Shown here in pieces: positions 1 through 9,379 of a stretch of DNA of 64,000 bases. Under the pieces are notes generated by a model. That model was given only the letters and a program-made list of their open reading frames with translations. It was not told where the DNA came from and did no database searches. The translations under genes and the position numbers were made by a program. The number at the start of each line of letters is the position of its first letter. Position 1 is the stretch's first letter. The DNA comes from Pseudomonas sp. GD03944 (GTDB lineage Bacteria; Pseudomonadota; Gammaproteobacteria; Pseudomonadales; Pseudomonadaceae): NCBI RefSeq assembly GCF_029839275.1, contig NZ_JAOCAH010000001.1, positions 496,001-560,000 on the forward strand, read 5' to 3'.

Positions 1-2
1 CC

Positions 3-740
3 TTTACCGAGGGCGATGGCCCGCAACCCCCCAAGGTGCTGAAAGCACCTGTGGAAATCGTTGCCAACCTGCGCCTGCTGCAACAGCACCACGATCCGCT
101 GATCATCACCTTCCACGAGCGCAACCAGCGCTTCCAGAGCTACGTGATCGACGTCGACCGTGATCGCAACCGCGTGATCCTCGACGAAATGATCCCCAGC
201 GACGGTGAACGTTTCCTGCAGAACGGCGAACCCTTCCGTGTCGAGGCCTTCCATGAAGGCGTGCGCGTGGCGTGGGAATGCCTGAGCGCCGTACAGATCA
301 CCGAACACCAGGGCGAACGCTGCTATTTCAGCCCGATGCCTGACGAGGTGCTGTACCACCAGCGCCGCAACGCCTTCCGGGCCACGCTCAAGCAGGGTGA
401 ACAGATCAAGATCGAACTGGCGGGAGAAAAACTGCGCACGGCGCTGCAGGGCGTTTTGCTGGATATCTCGGCCACCGGCTGCAAGCTGCGTATGCCCGGC
501 GATGTCAGCAGCAGCCTGCAAGCTGGCCAGGTCTACGAGCGCTTCACCGTGCGCCTGCCCTTCGGCGCGATGACCACTTCGATCGAATTGCGCCACGTGC
601 AGTACGAAGAGAAGCTCGACATCACCTTCGCCGGCGCCCGCTTCTACCGCATGAGCGGCCTGGAACAACGCCAGGTCGAACGCTTCGTCTACCAGTTGCA
701 GCGCGAAGCGCGTCGCTTCGAAAGCGACGGCCTGTTCTAG
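3..740 (+). CDS. ycgR: flagellar brake protein YcgR (PilZ domain), 5' partial
   Basis: This is a cyclic-di-GMP receptor that slows flagellar rotation. The N-terminal YcgR-type domain is followed by a PilZ domain: the c-di-GMP binding signature appears as the RRNAFR stretch, then DISATGCKL further on. The frame is open to the window edge, with a GTG at 36 that could start a 234-residue product. The codons upstream of that GTG still read like coding sequence, so the true start probably lies left of the window. The product is cytoplasmic and acts at the flagellar motor in the family. It ends two bases before the convergent glycosyltransferase gene, and no terminator is visible between them. Confidence 0.85.
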   Translation, partial: FTEGDGPQPPKVLKAPVEIVANLRLLQQHHDPLIITFHERNQRFQSYVIDVDRDRNRVILDEMIPSDGERFLQNGEPFRVEAFHEGVRVAWECLSAVQITEHQGERCYFSPMPDEVLYHQRRNAFRATLKQGEQIKIELAGEKLRTALQGVLLDISATGCKLRMPGDVSSSLQAGQVYERFTVRLPFGAMTTSIELRHVQYEEKLDITFAGARFYRMSGLEQRQVERFVYQLQREARRFESDGLF

Positions 741-742
741 CA

Positions 743-1360
743 CTACACCTCGACGAAAATCCCCAGCTCCGCCAGACGCGGCAGGTCTTCCGGCCTGTCG
801 ATGTCCCACAGCACCGGCAACAGCTCATAGCTCCAGTCCAGTTGCCGCAGGCGGACCTGGGTCATCGCCAACACCTGGTCGGTGCCCCAGGGCATGGCCT
901 GGAACAGCGCCGGGTCCACGCGGCGCAGGCCCAGCAGCACACAACCGCCATCCTCCGCCGGCCCGAGCACCACGGGCTGACCGCTCAGCGCCTCGCACGC
1001 ACCATCCAGGTAATGCGCATCCAGCGCTGGGCAATCGTTGCCGATCAGCATCACCGCATCACTCTCGGCCAAGCCCAGGGCCGCGATGCGCCGCATGCGC
1101 TCCCCCAGGTCCCCTGCCGGCTGCTCGACCAGCGTCCAGTCGAGCGCCGCGGCCAATGCCTGCAGGTCATCGTCGGAGCCGTCATCCAGCCACAGGAAGC
1201 GTTCGCTGAAACCTTCGGCGGGCAGGTGCAGGGCGCGTTCGAGCAACTGGCGCTGCAGGTCACAGGCGCCCTCCTCGCCCAGAGCCGGGATCAATCGGGT
1301 CTTGACCCGCCCGGGGACCGGCGAGTGCGCCAACAGGTGCAAGGAAATCGACAGACTCAT
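743..1360 (-). CDS. DUF2064 / TIGR04282-type glycosyltransferase-like protein
   Basis: This 205-residue protein belongs to the group annotated as arsenosugar-biosynthesis-type glycosyltransferases (DUF2064, a nucleotide-diphospho-sugar transferase fold). Visible landmarks are KTRL near residue 20, the IGNDCPAL stretch, and the GPAEDGGCVLLG stretch that resembles a sugar-nucleotide binding loop. I chose the ATG at 1360 (MSLSISLHLLAHSP) because conserved similarity begins there; an ATG at 1411 would add 17 unlikely residues. It is a single gene convergent with ycgR. Without the other arsenosugar genes nearby, arsenosugar synthesis is not supported; only the family is. Confidence 0.75.
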   Translation of the reverse strand: MSLSISLHLLAHSPVPGRVKTRLIPALGEEGACDLQRQLLERALHLPAEGFSERFLWLDDGSDDDLQALAAALDWTLVEQPAGDLGERMRRIAALGLAESDAVMLIGNDCPALDAHYLDGACEALSGQPVVLGPAEDGGCVLLGLRRVDPALFQAMPWGTDQVLAMTQVRLRQLDWSYELLPVLWDIDRPEDLPRLAELGIFVEV

Positions 1361-1491
1361 AGCGTGGTCCTCGATGATGCAGGTGCGCCTGACGGCACAC
1401 CCTGGCGCCACAAGCGTAGGCCAGCTGCAAGATCCTCATCGCCACCACGCTACGCCGAAAAAACCGAGACGCCCAGCATCATTTGCGGCCA

Positions 1492-1540
1492 GCCGCCCCG
1501 CCGAGGCCTGGGGCGGGCATCGCGGGCCTCAAGCCCGCGC
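1492..1540. repeat. REP-like double hairpin
   Basis: Two short stems lie back to back: GCCGCCCC (1492) pairs with GGGGCGGG (1510), and GCGGGC (1522) pairs with GCCCGC (1533). The GC-rich stem-loop pair in an intergenic space matches the look of Pseudomonas REP elements. It sits upstream of both flanking minus-strand genes' coding regions and has no T-run, so I do not call it a terminator. Confidence 0.5.
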
Positions 1541-1588
1541 ACCATTGCCCCAGCCATTCAGAATACTGACTGACCAACGGTCACCCGA

Positions 1589-2920
1589 TCAGGATCGCGG
1601 CACCGGCTCCTCCGGCCCGGCAGGCCCGACCACCTCTTCGCTCGGCGGTGCCGGCGGGTTGCCCTCCTGCATCTGCTCGTGCACCACCTGTTCGTCGACC
1701 CGGGGGTCGAGCGCGGCCACCAGGGGCGAGCTGGTCATGTTGTCCGGCATCGGAATGTGATGCAGCGGCGCGTCGTCGACCTGGTGCTGATGGGTGACCT
1801 TTTCCGGCCGAACGCGCCATACCGGGATCAGCGCGCAGAGGCAGAAGAAGGCATACAGCATGTTGGCGCCGTAGAAACGCATCAGCACCCCGGCCAGCAG
1901 CGGCCCGATACTGGCCCCCACGCCGAAGGTGACCAGCAGCATGGCGGTCAGCGACACCCGCCGCTCGCCCTCCACGTGGTCGTTGGCGAAGGCCACGGCC
2001 AAGGGGTACAGGCTGAACAGCAGCAGGCTGACCACAAACCCGACGCCGATCAGCATCGCTAGCGGTGCCTCCGGCATCAGCGCCAGCGGCAGCGCTGCCA
2101 CCGCCAGCAAGGCCGCCGTGCCGCGGATCAGGCGGGCGCGGTCGTAGCGGTCCGACAGCCAGCCCAGCGGCCACTGCACCACCAGCCCGGCCAGGATGCA
2201 GCTGCCCATGAACACACCCACCTGCTCGGTGGGCAGGCCCATTCGCGTGGCGTACAGCGGCGCCAGGCCGTAGAACGAGCCGATCATCAAACCTGCCACG
2301 GCAATGGTGGTCAGGGACATCGGTACGCGGGAAATGAAGAAGCGCAGCTCCAGCGGCGCCGGATGCAGGGGGGCCGGGTGCAGCCGGCGGGTCAGTGCCA
2401 CCGGCACCAGGCACAGGGCGAAGCACAGCGCCACCAGCATCAGCAGCTCGAGCCCCAGGGTTGGGTGCACCACCAGCACCATCTGCCCCAGGATCAGGCC
2501 CAGGTAGGACGCCGCCATGTAACCGGAGAAGACCTTGCCGCGCTGGCTGGTTTCGGCCTGCTCGTTGAGCCAGCTCTCGATCACCATGTACTGGCACATC
2601 ATGCCCAGGCCGACCAGCATCCGCAGCACCAGCCACACCGGCAACCAATCGATCAGGCCATGCCCGAGCACCGCGGCCGTCACCACCCCGGCGCACGCCA
2701 CGTAGGCACGAATATGACCGACCCGGCCGATCAGGCGGTGCCCCAGCTTGCCGCCGAGCACCAGGCCCAGGTAGTTGGCCGCCATCAGGGCACCAACCCA
2801 CAGGCCGTCGACCCGATCGGCCAGGCGCAACGCTAGGTAGGTGCTCAGCAGACCGGACCCCAACAGCATCAGCACGGTGGCGAAATACAGCGAACCGAAA
2901 GACTTCCAGATCAGGCGCAT
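1589..2920 (-). CDS. MFS transporter, YcaD-like
   Basis: This 443-residue inner-membrane protein has about twelve hydrophobic segments and resembles the YcaD-type major facilitator transporters. The first helix starts near residue 8 (FGSLYFATVLMLLGSGLL) and the sixth and seventh helices are separated by a basic loop rich in Arg and Pro. The last 60 or so residues form a soluble Pro- and Glu-rich tail. The start at 2920 follows AAGGAGAT about 13 bases upstream and leaves MRLIWKSFG, the usual N-terminus of this group. The substrate cannot be told from sequence. It lies 75 bases downstream of the glutamine-synthetase-like gene on the same strand, so the two may be cotranscribed and could import or export a substrate of that enzyme (inference). 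Confidence 0.8.
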   Translation of the reverse strand: MRLIWKSFGSLYFATVLMLLGSGLLSTYLALRLADRVDGLWVGALMAANYLGLVLGGKLGHRLIGRVGHIRAYVACAGVVTAAVLGHGLIDWLPVWLVLRMLVGLGMMCQYMVIESWLNEQAETSQRGKVFSGYMAASYLGLILGQMVLVVHPTLGLELLMLVALCFALCLVPVALTRRLHPAPLHPAPLELRFFISRVPMSLTTIAVAGLMIGSFYGLAPLYATRMGLPTEQVGVFMGSCILAGLVVQWPLGWLSDRYDRARLIRGTAALLAVAALPLALMPEAPLAMLIGVGFVVSLLLFSLYPLAVAFANDHVEGERRVSLTAMLLVTFGVGASIGPLLAGVLMRFYGANMLYAFFCLCALIPVWRVRPEKVTHQHQVDDAPLHHIPMPDNMTSSPLVAALDPRVDEQVVHEQMQEGNPPAPPSEEVVGPAGPEEPVPRS

Positions 2921-2995
2921 AAGGCTACGGACATCTCCTTGTAACGGGCGCCAGCACCCCACGGGCACTGGACTCGGGTACCGGCAACGGCGTGT

Positions 2996-4336
2996 TCAGC
3001 AGGCGGCGAGTACACGCCGCTCCCACGGGGTGATCTCGTCGAGGAAGCTCTTGAGTTCCATCGCCTTGCTCGCCAGGTAGCCGTCGATGAACTCGCTGCC
3101 GAACAGCTCGACGGCCAGCTGGCTTCGTTTCAGACGCTCGATGGCGGCCTGCATGCTACAGGGTAGTAACAATTCGTCCGGGACCACGAACTCCCCTTGG
3201 ACCGGTGCCGTCGGCAACAGTTGCTGCTCGATGCCATACAAACCGGCCGCCAGGCTGGCAGCCAGCGCCAGGTAAGGGTTGGCATCGGCACCAGGCAATC
3301 GGTTCTCCAGCCGGCGGGCCGCGGGCGAGCTGGCCGGAACCCGCAACCCCACGCCCCGGTTGTCCTCCGACCAGCAGGCGTTATTGGGCGAAGCGAAGGG
3401 GTGGCAGAGGCGCTGGTAGGAATTCACATGGGGCGCGAACAACAGGGTGAAATCCGCCATGGCCGCCTGTTGGCCGCCGATGAAATGCCCGAATGCCGGC
3501 GTCGCCTGGCCATCGGCCGCGGTGAAGATATTCGCCCCGCTGCCCTGCTCGATGACGCTCTGGTGAATGTGCATTGAACTGCCGGCCGTGTGGCCCAGCG
3601 GCTTGGCCATACACACGACGTTGAGCCCGTGCTTGAGGCCCACTTCCCGGAGCAGGTGCTTGAACAGAAAGGTCTGGTCGGCCAGCAGCAACGGATCCCC
3701 GTGCCACAGGTTGATCTCGAACTGGCTGACGCCCATTTCGTGCATGACCGTGTCACGGGGAATACCCAGCGCCGCCATGCAGGCGTAGACCTCGTTGAAG
3801 AACGGGCGCAAGCCGTTGCTGGAGCTCACGCTGAATGCCGAACTGCCATCCTCGCGTCGCCCATCGAGTCCCAGGGGCGGGCGGAAGTCCTGTTGCGGGT
3901 CCGGGTTGGGCGCAAAGATGAAGAACTCCAGCTCGGTCGCCACCACCGGCTGCCAGCCCCGGCTGGCGTAGCGCGCCACCACGCGCTTGAGCAGCCCGCG
4001 CGTGGACAGCCCGGAGCTTCGACCATCCAGCTCATCGGCATCACAGATGGCGAGCGCCCGGGGCTGATCGCTCCAGGGCAGCCGATGCACCTGGCTGGGT
4101 TCGGCGTTGAGCACCAGGTCGCCATCGTCACCGCCATAGAAACGGGCCGGCGGGTAGCCGCCCATGATGCATTGCAACAGCACGCCCCGGGCCAGCTGCA
4201 GGCGCCGCCCTTCAAGAAAACCCGCCCGGGTCATGACCTTGCCCCGTGGCACGCCATTGAGATCGGGCGTCACGCATTCGATCTCGTCGACATCACGCAG
4301 CCGTTCTTCCAGTGCCGGGCCGTCCATACGACTCAT
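2996..4336 (-). CDS. glutamine synthetase family protein (probable gamma-glutamyl-amine ligase)
   Basis: This 446-residue protein has the glutamine synthetase fold. The active-site strands show ATELEFFIF (metal-binding Glu), QFEINLWHGDPLLLADQ, GSSMHIHQS and the ATP-side stretch ENRLPGADANPYLALAA. It lacks the adenylylation region of housekeeping GlnA and is shorter (446 versus about 470), so it belongs to the gamma-glutamylpolyamine or gamma-glutamylmonoamine ligase group (PuuA/SpuI-like). Its exact amine substrate is not clear. The start at 4336 is preceded by AAGGACAG; an ATG at 4432 gives an unrelated extension. The gene is divergent from the repeat protein across an AT-rich promoter region and upstream of an MFS transporter on the same strand. 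Confidence 0.8.
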   Translation of the reverse strand: MSRMDGPALEERLRDVDEIECVTPDLNGVPRGKVMTRAGFLEGRRLQLARGVLLQCIMGGYPPARFYGGDDGDLVLNAEPSQVHRLPWSDQPRALAICDADELDGRSSGLSTRGLLKRVVARYASRGWQPVVATELEFFIFAPNPDPQQDFRPPLGLDGRREDGSSAFSVSSSNGLRPFFNEVYACMAALGIPRDTVMHEMGVSQFEINLWHGDPLLLADQTFLFKHLLREVGLKHGLNVVCMAKPLGHTAGSSMHIHQSVIEQGSGANIFTAADGQATPAFGHFIGGQQAAMADFTLLFAPHVNSYQRLCHPFASPNNACWSEDNRGVGLRVPASSPAARRLENRLPGADANPYLALAASLAAGLYGIEQQLLPTAPVQGEFVVPDELLLPCSMQAAIERLKRSQLAVELFGSEFIDGYLASKAMELKSFLDEITPWERRVLAAC

Positions 4337-4459
4337 CGATCTCTGTCCTTGTCCGCGTAGCCGCGCGCTGCGGCCAGCCAAAAGGACTATGTACCACGCC
4401 CTCGAAACCCGAGCACCCATAGCCTTGGCCACAGGGGACGATACATAAAATCAATCGAC

Positions 4460-4484
4460 TAAATCGATCATGTTTATCGATTTA
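4460..4484. promoter_or_regulatory. perfect inverted repeat in AT-rich divergent promoter
   Basis: TAAATCGAT (4460-4468) and ATCGATTTA (4476-4484) form a perfect 9-base inverted repeat around a 7-base spacer. It lies in an AT-rich 230-base stretch between the divergent glutamine-synthetase-like gene and the repeat protein gene. Further ATCGA words occur near 4452, 4561 and 4571. This looks like an operator for a dimeric regulator, but which one is unknown. Confidence 0.4.
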
Positions 4485-4665
4485 AAAACACGCCAAAAGA
4501 CCCACTAAAAGCGGACACAAATAAATTCATGCCATTGATAAATAACAATAAAATCAACTATCGATCACGTCGATTATTACCATGCCTGATTCGAACTTCT
4601 TGATCGAAATATTCTGAGTAGTATGGGTCCCGTACTCACTTACCGCCCCCTACGAGGAGCCCGAC

Positions 4666-5220
4666 ATGAAAAAGCAGATTCTTACCAGCCTCATCCTGGC
4701 CAGCCTCTCCGCTACCGTTCTGGCTCTTCCGCAAGCCAGCACCCTGGCCGAAGGGGGCGCTGACCGCCTGATCGAGAAGCGTGTTGCCGAAGGTGGTTCC
4801 GACCGCCTGATCGAGAAGCGTGTTGCTGAAGGCGGTTCCGACCGCCTGATCGAGAAGCGTGTTGCAGAAGGCGGTTCCGACCGCCTGATCGAGAAGCGCG
4901 TTGCCGAGGGTGGCTCCGACCGCCTGATCGAGAAGCGCGTTGCCGAGGGTGGCTCCGACCGCCTGATCGAGAAGCGTGTTGCCGAGGGTGGCTCCGACCG
5001 CCTGATCGAGAAGCGTGTTGCCGAGGGTGGCTCCGACCGCCTGATCGAGAAGCGTGTTGCTGAAGGTGGTTCCGACCGCCTGATCGAGAAACGTATCGCC
5101 GAAGGTGGTTCCGACCGCCTGATCGAGAAACGTGTCGCCGAAGGTGGTTCCGACCGCCTGATCGAGAAGCGCGTTGCCGAAGGTGGTTCCGATCGCCTGA
5201 TCAACAGCCGCACCAGCTAA
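4666..5220 (+). CDS. secreted tandem-repeat protein (12 x 13 residues)
   Basis: This 184-residue protein has a signal peptide (Lys-Lys, then a hydrophobic core, with a likely cut after Ala20 in the ATVLA region or after Ala24). Twelve copies of the 13-residue unit AEGGSDRLIEKRV follow from residue 28. The first copy has Ala for Ser, one has Ile for Val, and the last ends in INSRTS. DNA copies differ by silent changes (gcc/gct/gca for Ala, ggt/ggc for Gly) while the protein stays the same, so the peptide itself is under selection. GAGGAG upstream of the ATG is a good ribosome site and a strong terminator follows. I recall similar Pseudomonas proteins being labelled phage infection protein, but I know of no proven role. 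Each unit ends in a dibasic Lys-Arg. Confidence 0.8.
   Translation: MKKQILTSLILASLSATVLALPQASTLAEGGADRLIEKRVAEGGSDRLIEKRVAEGGSDRLIEKRVAEGGSDRLIEKRVAEGGSDRLIEKRVAEGGSDRLIEKRVAEGGSDRLIEKRVAEGGSDRLIEKRVAEGGSDRLIEKRIAEGGSDRLIEKRVAEGGSDRLIEKRVAEGGSDRLINSRTS
4747..5214 (+). repeat. 39-bp coding tandem repeat, 12 copies
   Basis: Twelve consecutive 39-base units, each encoding A-E-G-G-S/A-D-R-L-I plus E-K-R-V/I (the last is N-S-R-T), fill the gene with no spacers. Neighbouring units differ mostly at third codon positions, which suggests expansion by unequal exchange followed by silent drift. Confidence 0.95.
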
Positions 5221-5235
5221 CGATCCGTCCCCACA

Positions 5236-5266
5236 AAAAAGGCGCCTTTCGGCGCCTTTTGTTTTT
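5236..5266. terminator. bidirectional Rho-independent terminator
   Basis: AAAAAGGCGCC and GGCGCCTTTT pair around a TTTC loop, with A-run and T-run flanks on both strands. It sits between the repeat protein gene and the convergent yceH and can serve both. Confidence 0.9.
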
Positions 5267-5274
5267 CCGCAACG

Positions 5275-5925
5275 CTACGCCTCCAGCCGGGCCAGCCGCG
5301 CTTCGAGTTCGGCGACCCGGGCTTCCAGTGCCTCCAGACGGCTGTCCTGCGCCGCCCCGCCAGCCGGGCGGTCACCGTCCGCCGCGCGCTGCTCCAGCAA
5401 GGCCTGAAGGTCTGCCGCCTCGCCCAGTTGATGCATGTAGCGGTCTTCACGCTGCCCTGCCTGGCGCGGCAGCAGCAAGCCCAGGCCCCGAGTGATCAGG
5501 CGCTCCAGGTGATGCTGCACCTGCTCAGTGTCATCGAACGCGTGCATGCGGCTGCTGCGGGTCAGCAATTCATTGAGCGTCTGCGGGCCGCGCAACAGCA
5601 GCAGGCCGAGCAGCACGGTCTGCGGCGCCACCAGTTCCAGGGCCTTGTCGGCACGCTGCTCCCAGCGGTCGGCACGGCTGCCCATTACCAGACGCGCCAG
5701 GCCGCGCCCTTCCAGCGAGCGCAGGGCCTGCCCCACTTCGCCAGGATTGAGGTTCATCAGCGGCTCGCGGCTGGTTTTCTGGTTGCAGGCCAGCACCAGC
5801 GCGTTGAGGGTCAGCGGATAGACTTCGGGGGTGGTCGCCTGTTTCTCGATCAGGCTGCCGAGTGTCCGCACTTCGACGGCGGTCAGAGGGGCTTCGCTGA
5901 ACGGGGTAGCGATCTCGTTGGACAT
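5275..5925 (-). CDS. yceH: UPF0502 protein YceH (DUF480)
   Basis: This 216-residue protein matches the DUF480/YceH family across its length. It has the N-terminal winged-helix repeat beginning [30 protein letters not shown]..., the conserved CNQKTSREP segment, and a C-terminal Leu/Ala/Glu-rich coiled coil (residues about 190-216) typical of the family. The function is unknown; the fold suggests DNA or protein binding in the cytoplasm. It ends against the bidirectional terminator and is divergent from sstT. Confidence 0.9.
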   Translation of the reverse strand: MSNEIATPFSEAPLTAVEVRTLGSLIEKQATTPEVYPLTLNALVLACNQKTSREPLMNLNPGEVGQALRSLEGRGLARLVMGSRADRWEQRADKALELVAPQTVLLGLLLLRGPQTLNELLTRSSRMHAFDDTEQVQHHLERLITRGLGLLLPRQAGQREDRYMHQLGEAADLQALLEQRAADGDRPAGGAAQDSRLEALEARVAELEARLARLEA

Positions 5926-6193
5926 GGCGGTGCTCTCAGGCTCAAAGGTGCTGCTAGCCTAGCCGGACTCGACGCCCGTGACCATTGAGCCGGATGCCTG
6001 CCGCCAGGCGCGTCGGTGTGCTAGAGTCGCGCGCTGTTTTTTCCAGCTCGGGCGCCGTTGAACCAAGGCCCCGATCATTCGCAGCCCATCCGTGTAGCCA
6101 TCGGCCTGTTCGCCCAGGAGCACTTTGCACCGGCGGACCTGCCATTGCGGTGGATACAGGGACAGCCTGCGCACACCTGTCGAGACGCTCGTT

Positions 6194-7432
6194 ATGACCG
6201 CTGCCCAACGCCCCCTTCTGCACCTGCTCACCCGCACCAGCCTGGTGTTGCAGATTCTGATCGGCCTGATCGCCGGTATCGCCCTGGCGCTGATCTTCCC
6301 CGCCGCCGCACTCAGCCTGGCCTTCCTCGGCACGGCGTTCGTGTCGGCGCTCAAGGCCGTCGCGCCGGTGCTGGTCTTCATCCTGGTGGCGGCCTCCATC
6401 GCCAACCACCAGCACGGCCAGCAGACCCACCTGCGGCCGATCCTGTTCCTGTACCTGATCGGCACCTTCAGCGCCGCGGTGATTGCCGTCATCACCAGCT
6501 TCGTCTTCCCCTCGACCCTGACCCTGGTCAGCGGCAGCGCTGAACTCAGCCCGCCCGGCGGCATCGGCGAAGTCCTCAACAGCCTGCTGATGAATGCCCT
6601 GGACAACCCGATCAATGCCCTGCTCAACGGCAACTTCATCGGCATCCTGGCCTGGGCCATCGGCCTGGGCCTGGCCATGCGTCACGCCGCACCGAGCAGC
6701 AAACAGATGCTCGCCGACCTGTCAGGCGCCGTGACCTCTATCGTCAAGATCGTGATCCGCCTGGCTCCGCTGGGGATCTTCGGCCTGGTCGCTGCCACCC
6801 TGGCCGAATCCGGCATGGGCGCGCTGCTCGAATACGCCCACCTGCTGGCGGTTCTGGTGGGCTGCATGCTGTTCGTGGCGCTGGTGGTGAACCCGGCCAT
6901 CGTGTACTGGAAGATCCGTCGCAACCCCTATCCGCTGGTGTTCCTGTGCCTGCGCGAAAGCGGCATGACGGCCTTCTTCACCCGCAGCTCGGCCGCCAAC
7001 ATCCCGGTCAACCTGCAGCTGTGCCAGCGCCTGGGTCTGCATGAAGAAACCTATTCGGTCTCCATCCCGCTGGGCGCCACCATCAACATGGCCGGCGCGG
7101 CCATCACCATCAGCGTGCTGACGCTGGCCGCCGTGCACACCCTGGGCATCAGCGTCGACCTGCCGACCGCGATCCTGCTCAGCATCCTGGCGTCCGTCTG
7201 TGCCTGTGGCGCTTCCGGCGTGGCCGGTGGTTCGCTGCTGCTGATCCCGCTGGCCTGCAGCCTGTTCGGCATCCCCAACGATGTGGCGATGCAGGTGGTG
7301 GCGATCGGTTTCATCATCGGCATCGTCCAGGACTCGGCGGAAACCGCGCTGAACTCCTCCACCGATGTGCTGTTCACCGCTGCGGCCTGCATCGCCGATG
7401 AACCGCAAACGGCGTCCGAAGCGACCCGATAA
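6194..7432 (+). CDS. sstT: serine/threonine:Na+ symporter SstT
   Basis: This 412-residue inner-membrane protein of the dicarboxylate/amino acid:cation symporter (DAACS) family imports serine and threonine with sodium. It carries the family signature regions [18 protein letters not shown] (re-entrant loop) and [17 protein letters not shown], plus several strongly hydrophobic helices from residue 12 on. Length fits SstT (about 400-414). I chose the ATG at 6194 (MTAAQRP); longer starts add an Arg/Cys-rich unlikely tail. It stands alone, with its own terminator downstream. Confidence 0.92.
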   Translation: MTAAQRPLLHLLTRTSLVLQILIGLIAGIALALIFPAAALSLAFLGTAFVSALKAVAPVLVFILVAASIANHQHGQQTHLRPILFLYLIGTFSAAVIAVITSFVFPSTLTLVSGSAELSPPGGIGEVLNSLLMNALDNPINALLNGNFIGILAWAIGLGLAMRHAAPSSKQMLADLSGAVTSIVKIVIRLAPLGIFGLVAATLAESGMGALLEYAHLLAVLVGCMLFVALVVNPAIVYWKIRRNPYPLVFLCLRESGMTAFFTRSSAANIPVNLQLCQRLGLHEETYSVSIPLGATINMAGAAITISVLTLAAVHTLGISVDLPTAILLSILASVCACGASGVAGGSLLLIPLACSLFGIPNDVAMQVVAIGFIIGIVQDSAETALNSSTDVLFTAAACIADEPQTASEATR

Positions 7433-7455
7433 GCAGTTCATAGCCGTACGAAATG

Positions 7456-7488
7456 AAAAAGGCCTGCGCACTGCGCAGGCCTTTTTTG
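7456..7488. terminator. Rho-independent terminator between sstT and tRNA-Arg
   Basis: AAAAAGGCCTGCGCA pairs with TGCGCAGGCCTTTTTT around a short loop. T-runs on both strands let it end sstT from the left and the tRNA transcript from the right. Confidence 0.9.
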
Positions 7489-7490
7489 TA

Positions 7491-7565
7491 TGGCGTCCCC
7501 TGCTGGAATCGAACCAGCATCTAGCCCTTAGGAGGGGCTTGTTCTATCCATTAAACTAAGGGGAC
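7491..7565 (-). tRNA. tRNA-Arg (CCT)
   Basis: On the minus strand a cloverleaf starts GTCCCCT, closing with AGGGGAC, discriminator G and encoded CCA. The anticodon loop is CTCCTAA (anticodon CCT, reads AGG). The T-arm has the GGTTCGATTCC motif. A terminator lies just downstream. Confidence 0.95.
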
Positions 7566-7686
7566 GTGCAGCGTGGGCCGGCAGGGCAGCCGACCGGGCG
7601 GCATGTTAACCAGCGCAGACGGATTTGTCATGCCGCTGCCATCTGCCGCTGGCCATACTGACCTGGAATTCGCCCAGGAGATCGCC

Positions 7687-8169
7687 ATGTCCACGAATGC
7701 CGCGCAGTCCCTTCCCGATTCGCCCTTCAGCCACGTCGACGTCCGCAGCGCCTGTTCGAACGATGCCCCTGCCCTGGCCGACTTGCTGCAGCAACTGGGC
7801 CCGGACGAACCCCGGCCCGACACCGCCCTGCTCGCGCTGCGGCTGGCGGAGTTGCCACATGACCGCGTGGTGCTGGTGGCCGAACGCAACCGGCGTCTGG
7901 TCGGTACCTGCACCCTGCACCTGATCGAACACCTGGCCCATGGCTTCGCCCGCTCGGCGATTCTCGAAGACGTGGTTGTCGACCAGGATGCCCGCGGTCT
8001 GGGCATCGGCCAGGCGCTGACCGGCGCCGCCCTGGAACGGGCCCGCAGCTGGAGTTGCTACAAGGTGGCGCTGTCCAGCGCGCAGCACCGTGAAGACGCC
8101 CACCGTTTTTACCAGCGCCTGGGCTTCAAGCCCCACGGCATCAGCCTCACACTGACCCTGCACGCCTGA
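7687..8169 (+). CDS. GNAT family N-acetyltransferase
   Basis: This 160-residue protein has a GCN5-related acetyltransferase domain covering most of its length. The acetyl-CoA binding motif A reads VVVDQDARGLGIGQAL, and the C-terminal motif B is HRFYQRLGFKPHG. The start at 7687 follows CAGGAGATC, a good ribosome site; upstream ATGs at 7573, 7603 and 7630 lack one. The substrate is unknown. It is followed by a strong hairpin and the convergent dehydrogenase gene. Confidence 0.85.
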   Translation: MSTNAAQSLPDSPFSHVDVRSACSNDAPALADLLQQLGPDEPRPDTALLALRLAELPHDRVVLVAERNRRLVGTCTLHLIEHLAHGFARSAILEDVVVDQDARGLGIGQALTGAALERARSWSCYKVALSSAQHREDAHRFYQRLGFKPHGISLTLTLHA

Positions 8170-8180
8170 ACCGTCGTTAG

Positions 8181-8203
8181 GGGCGGCGCCTGGCGCCGCC
8201 CTT
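8181..8203. terminator. GC-rich hairpin between convergent genes
   Basis: GGGCGGCGC and GCGCCGCCC pair around a 3-base loop. T-runs are short on both sides, so it is a plausible but not textbook terminator for the acetyltransferase gene and the dehydrogenase gene. Confidence 0.6.
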
Positions 8204-8206
8204 GCG

Positions 8207-9271
<1,065 letters not shown>

Positions 9272-9379
9272 GAGTGCCTCGGGATTCTTGTTATAGGGGA
9301 ATGAAGGCAGGTGCCCGCCGTCAGCGCCGGCATGCATCACATGCCAGCGCTGTTCAGCGGGTTCTACCAAGGGGAACGA

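Noticed and set aside
4650-5213. Antisense frame of the repeat protein (IRRSEPPSATRFS repeats)
   Set aside because: An automatic consequence of the 39-base repeat read on the other strand; no signal peptide or ribosome site.
4747-5214. CRISPR array
   Set aside because: The regular 39-base period has no spacers between repeats; it is coding tandem repeat.
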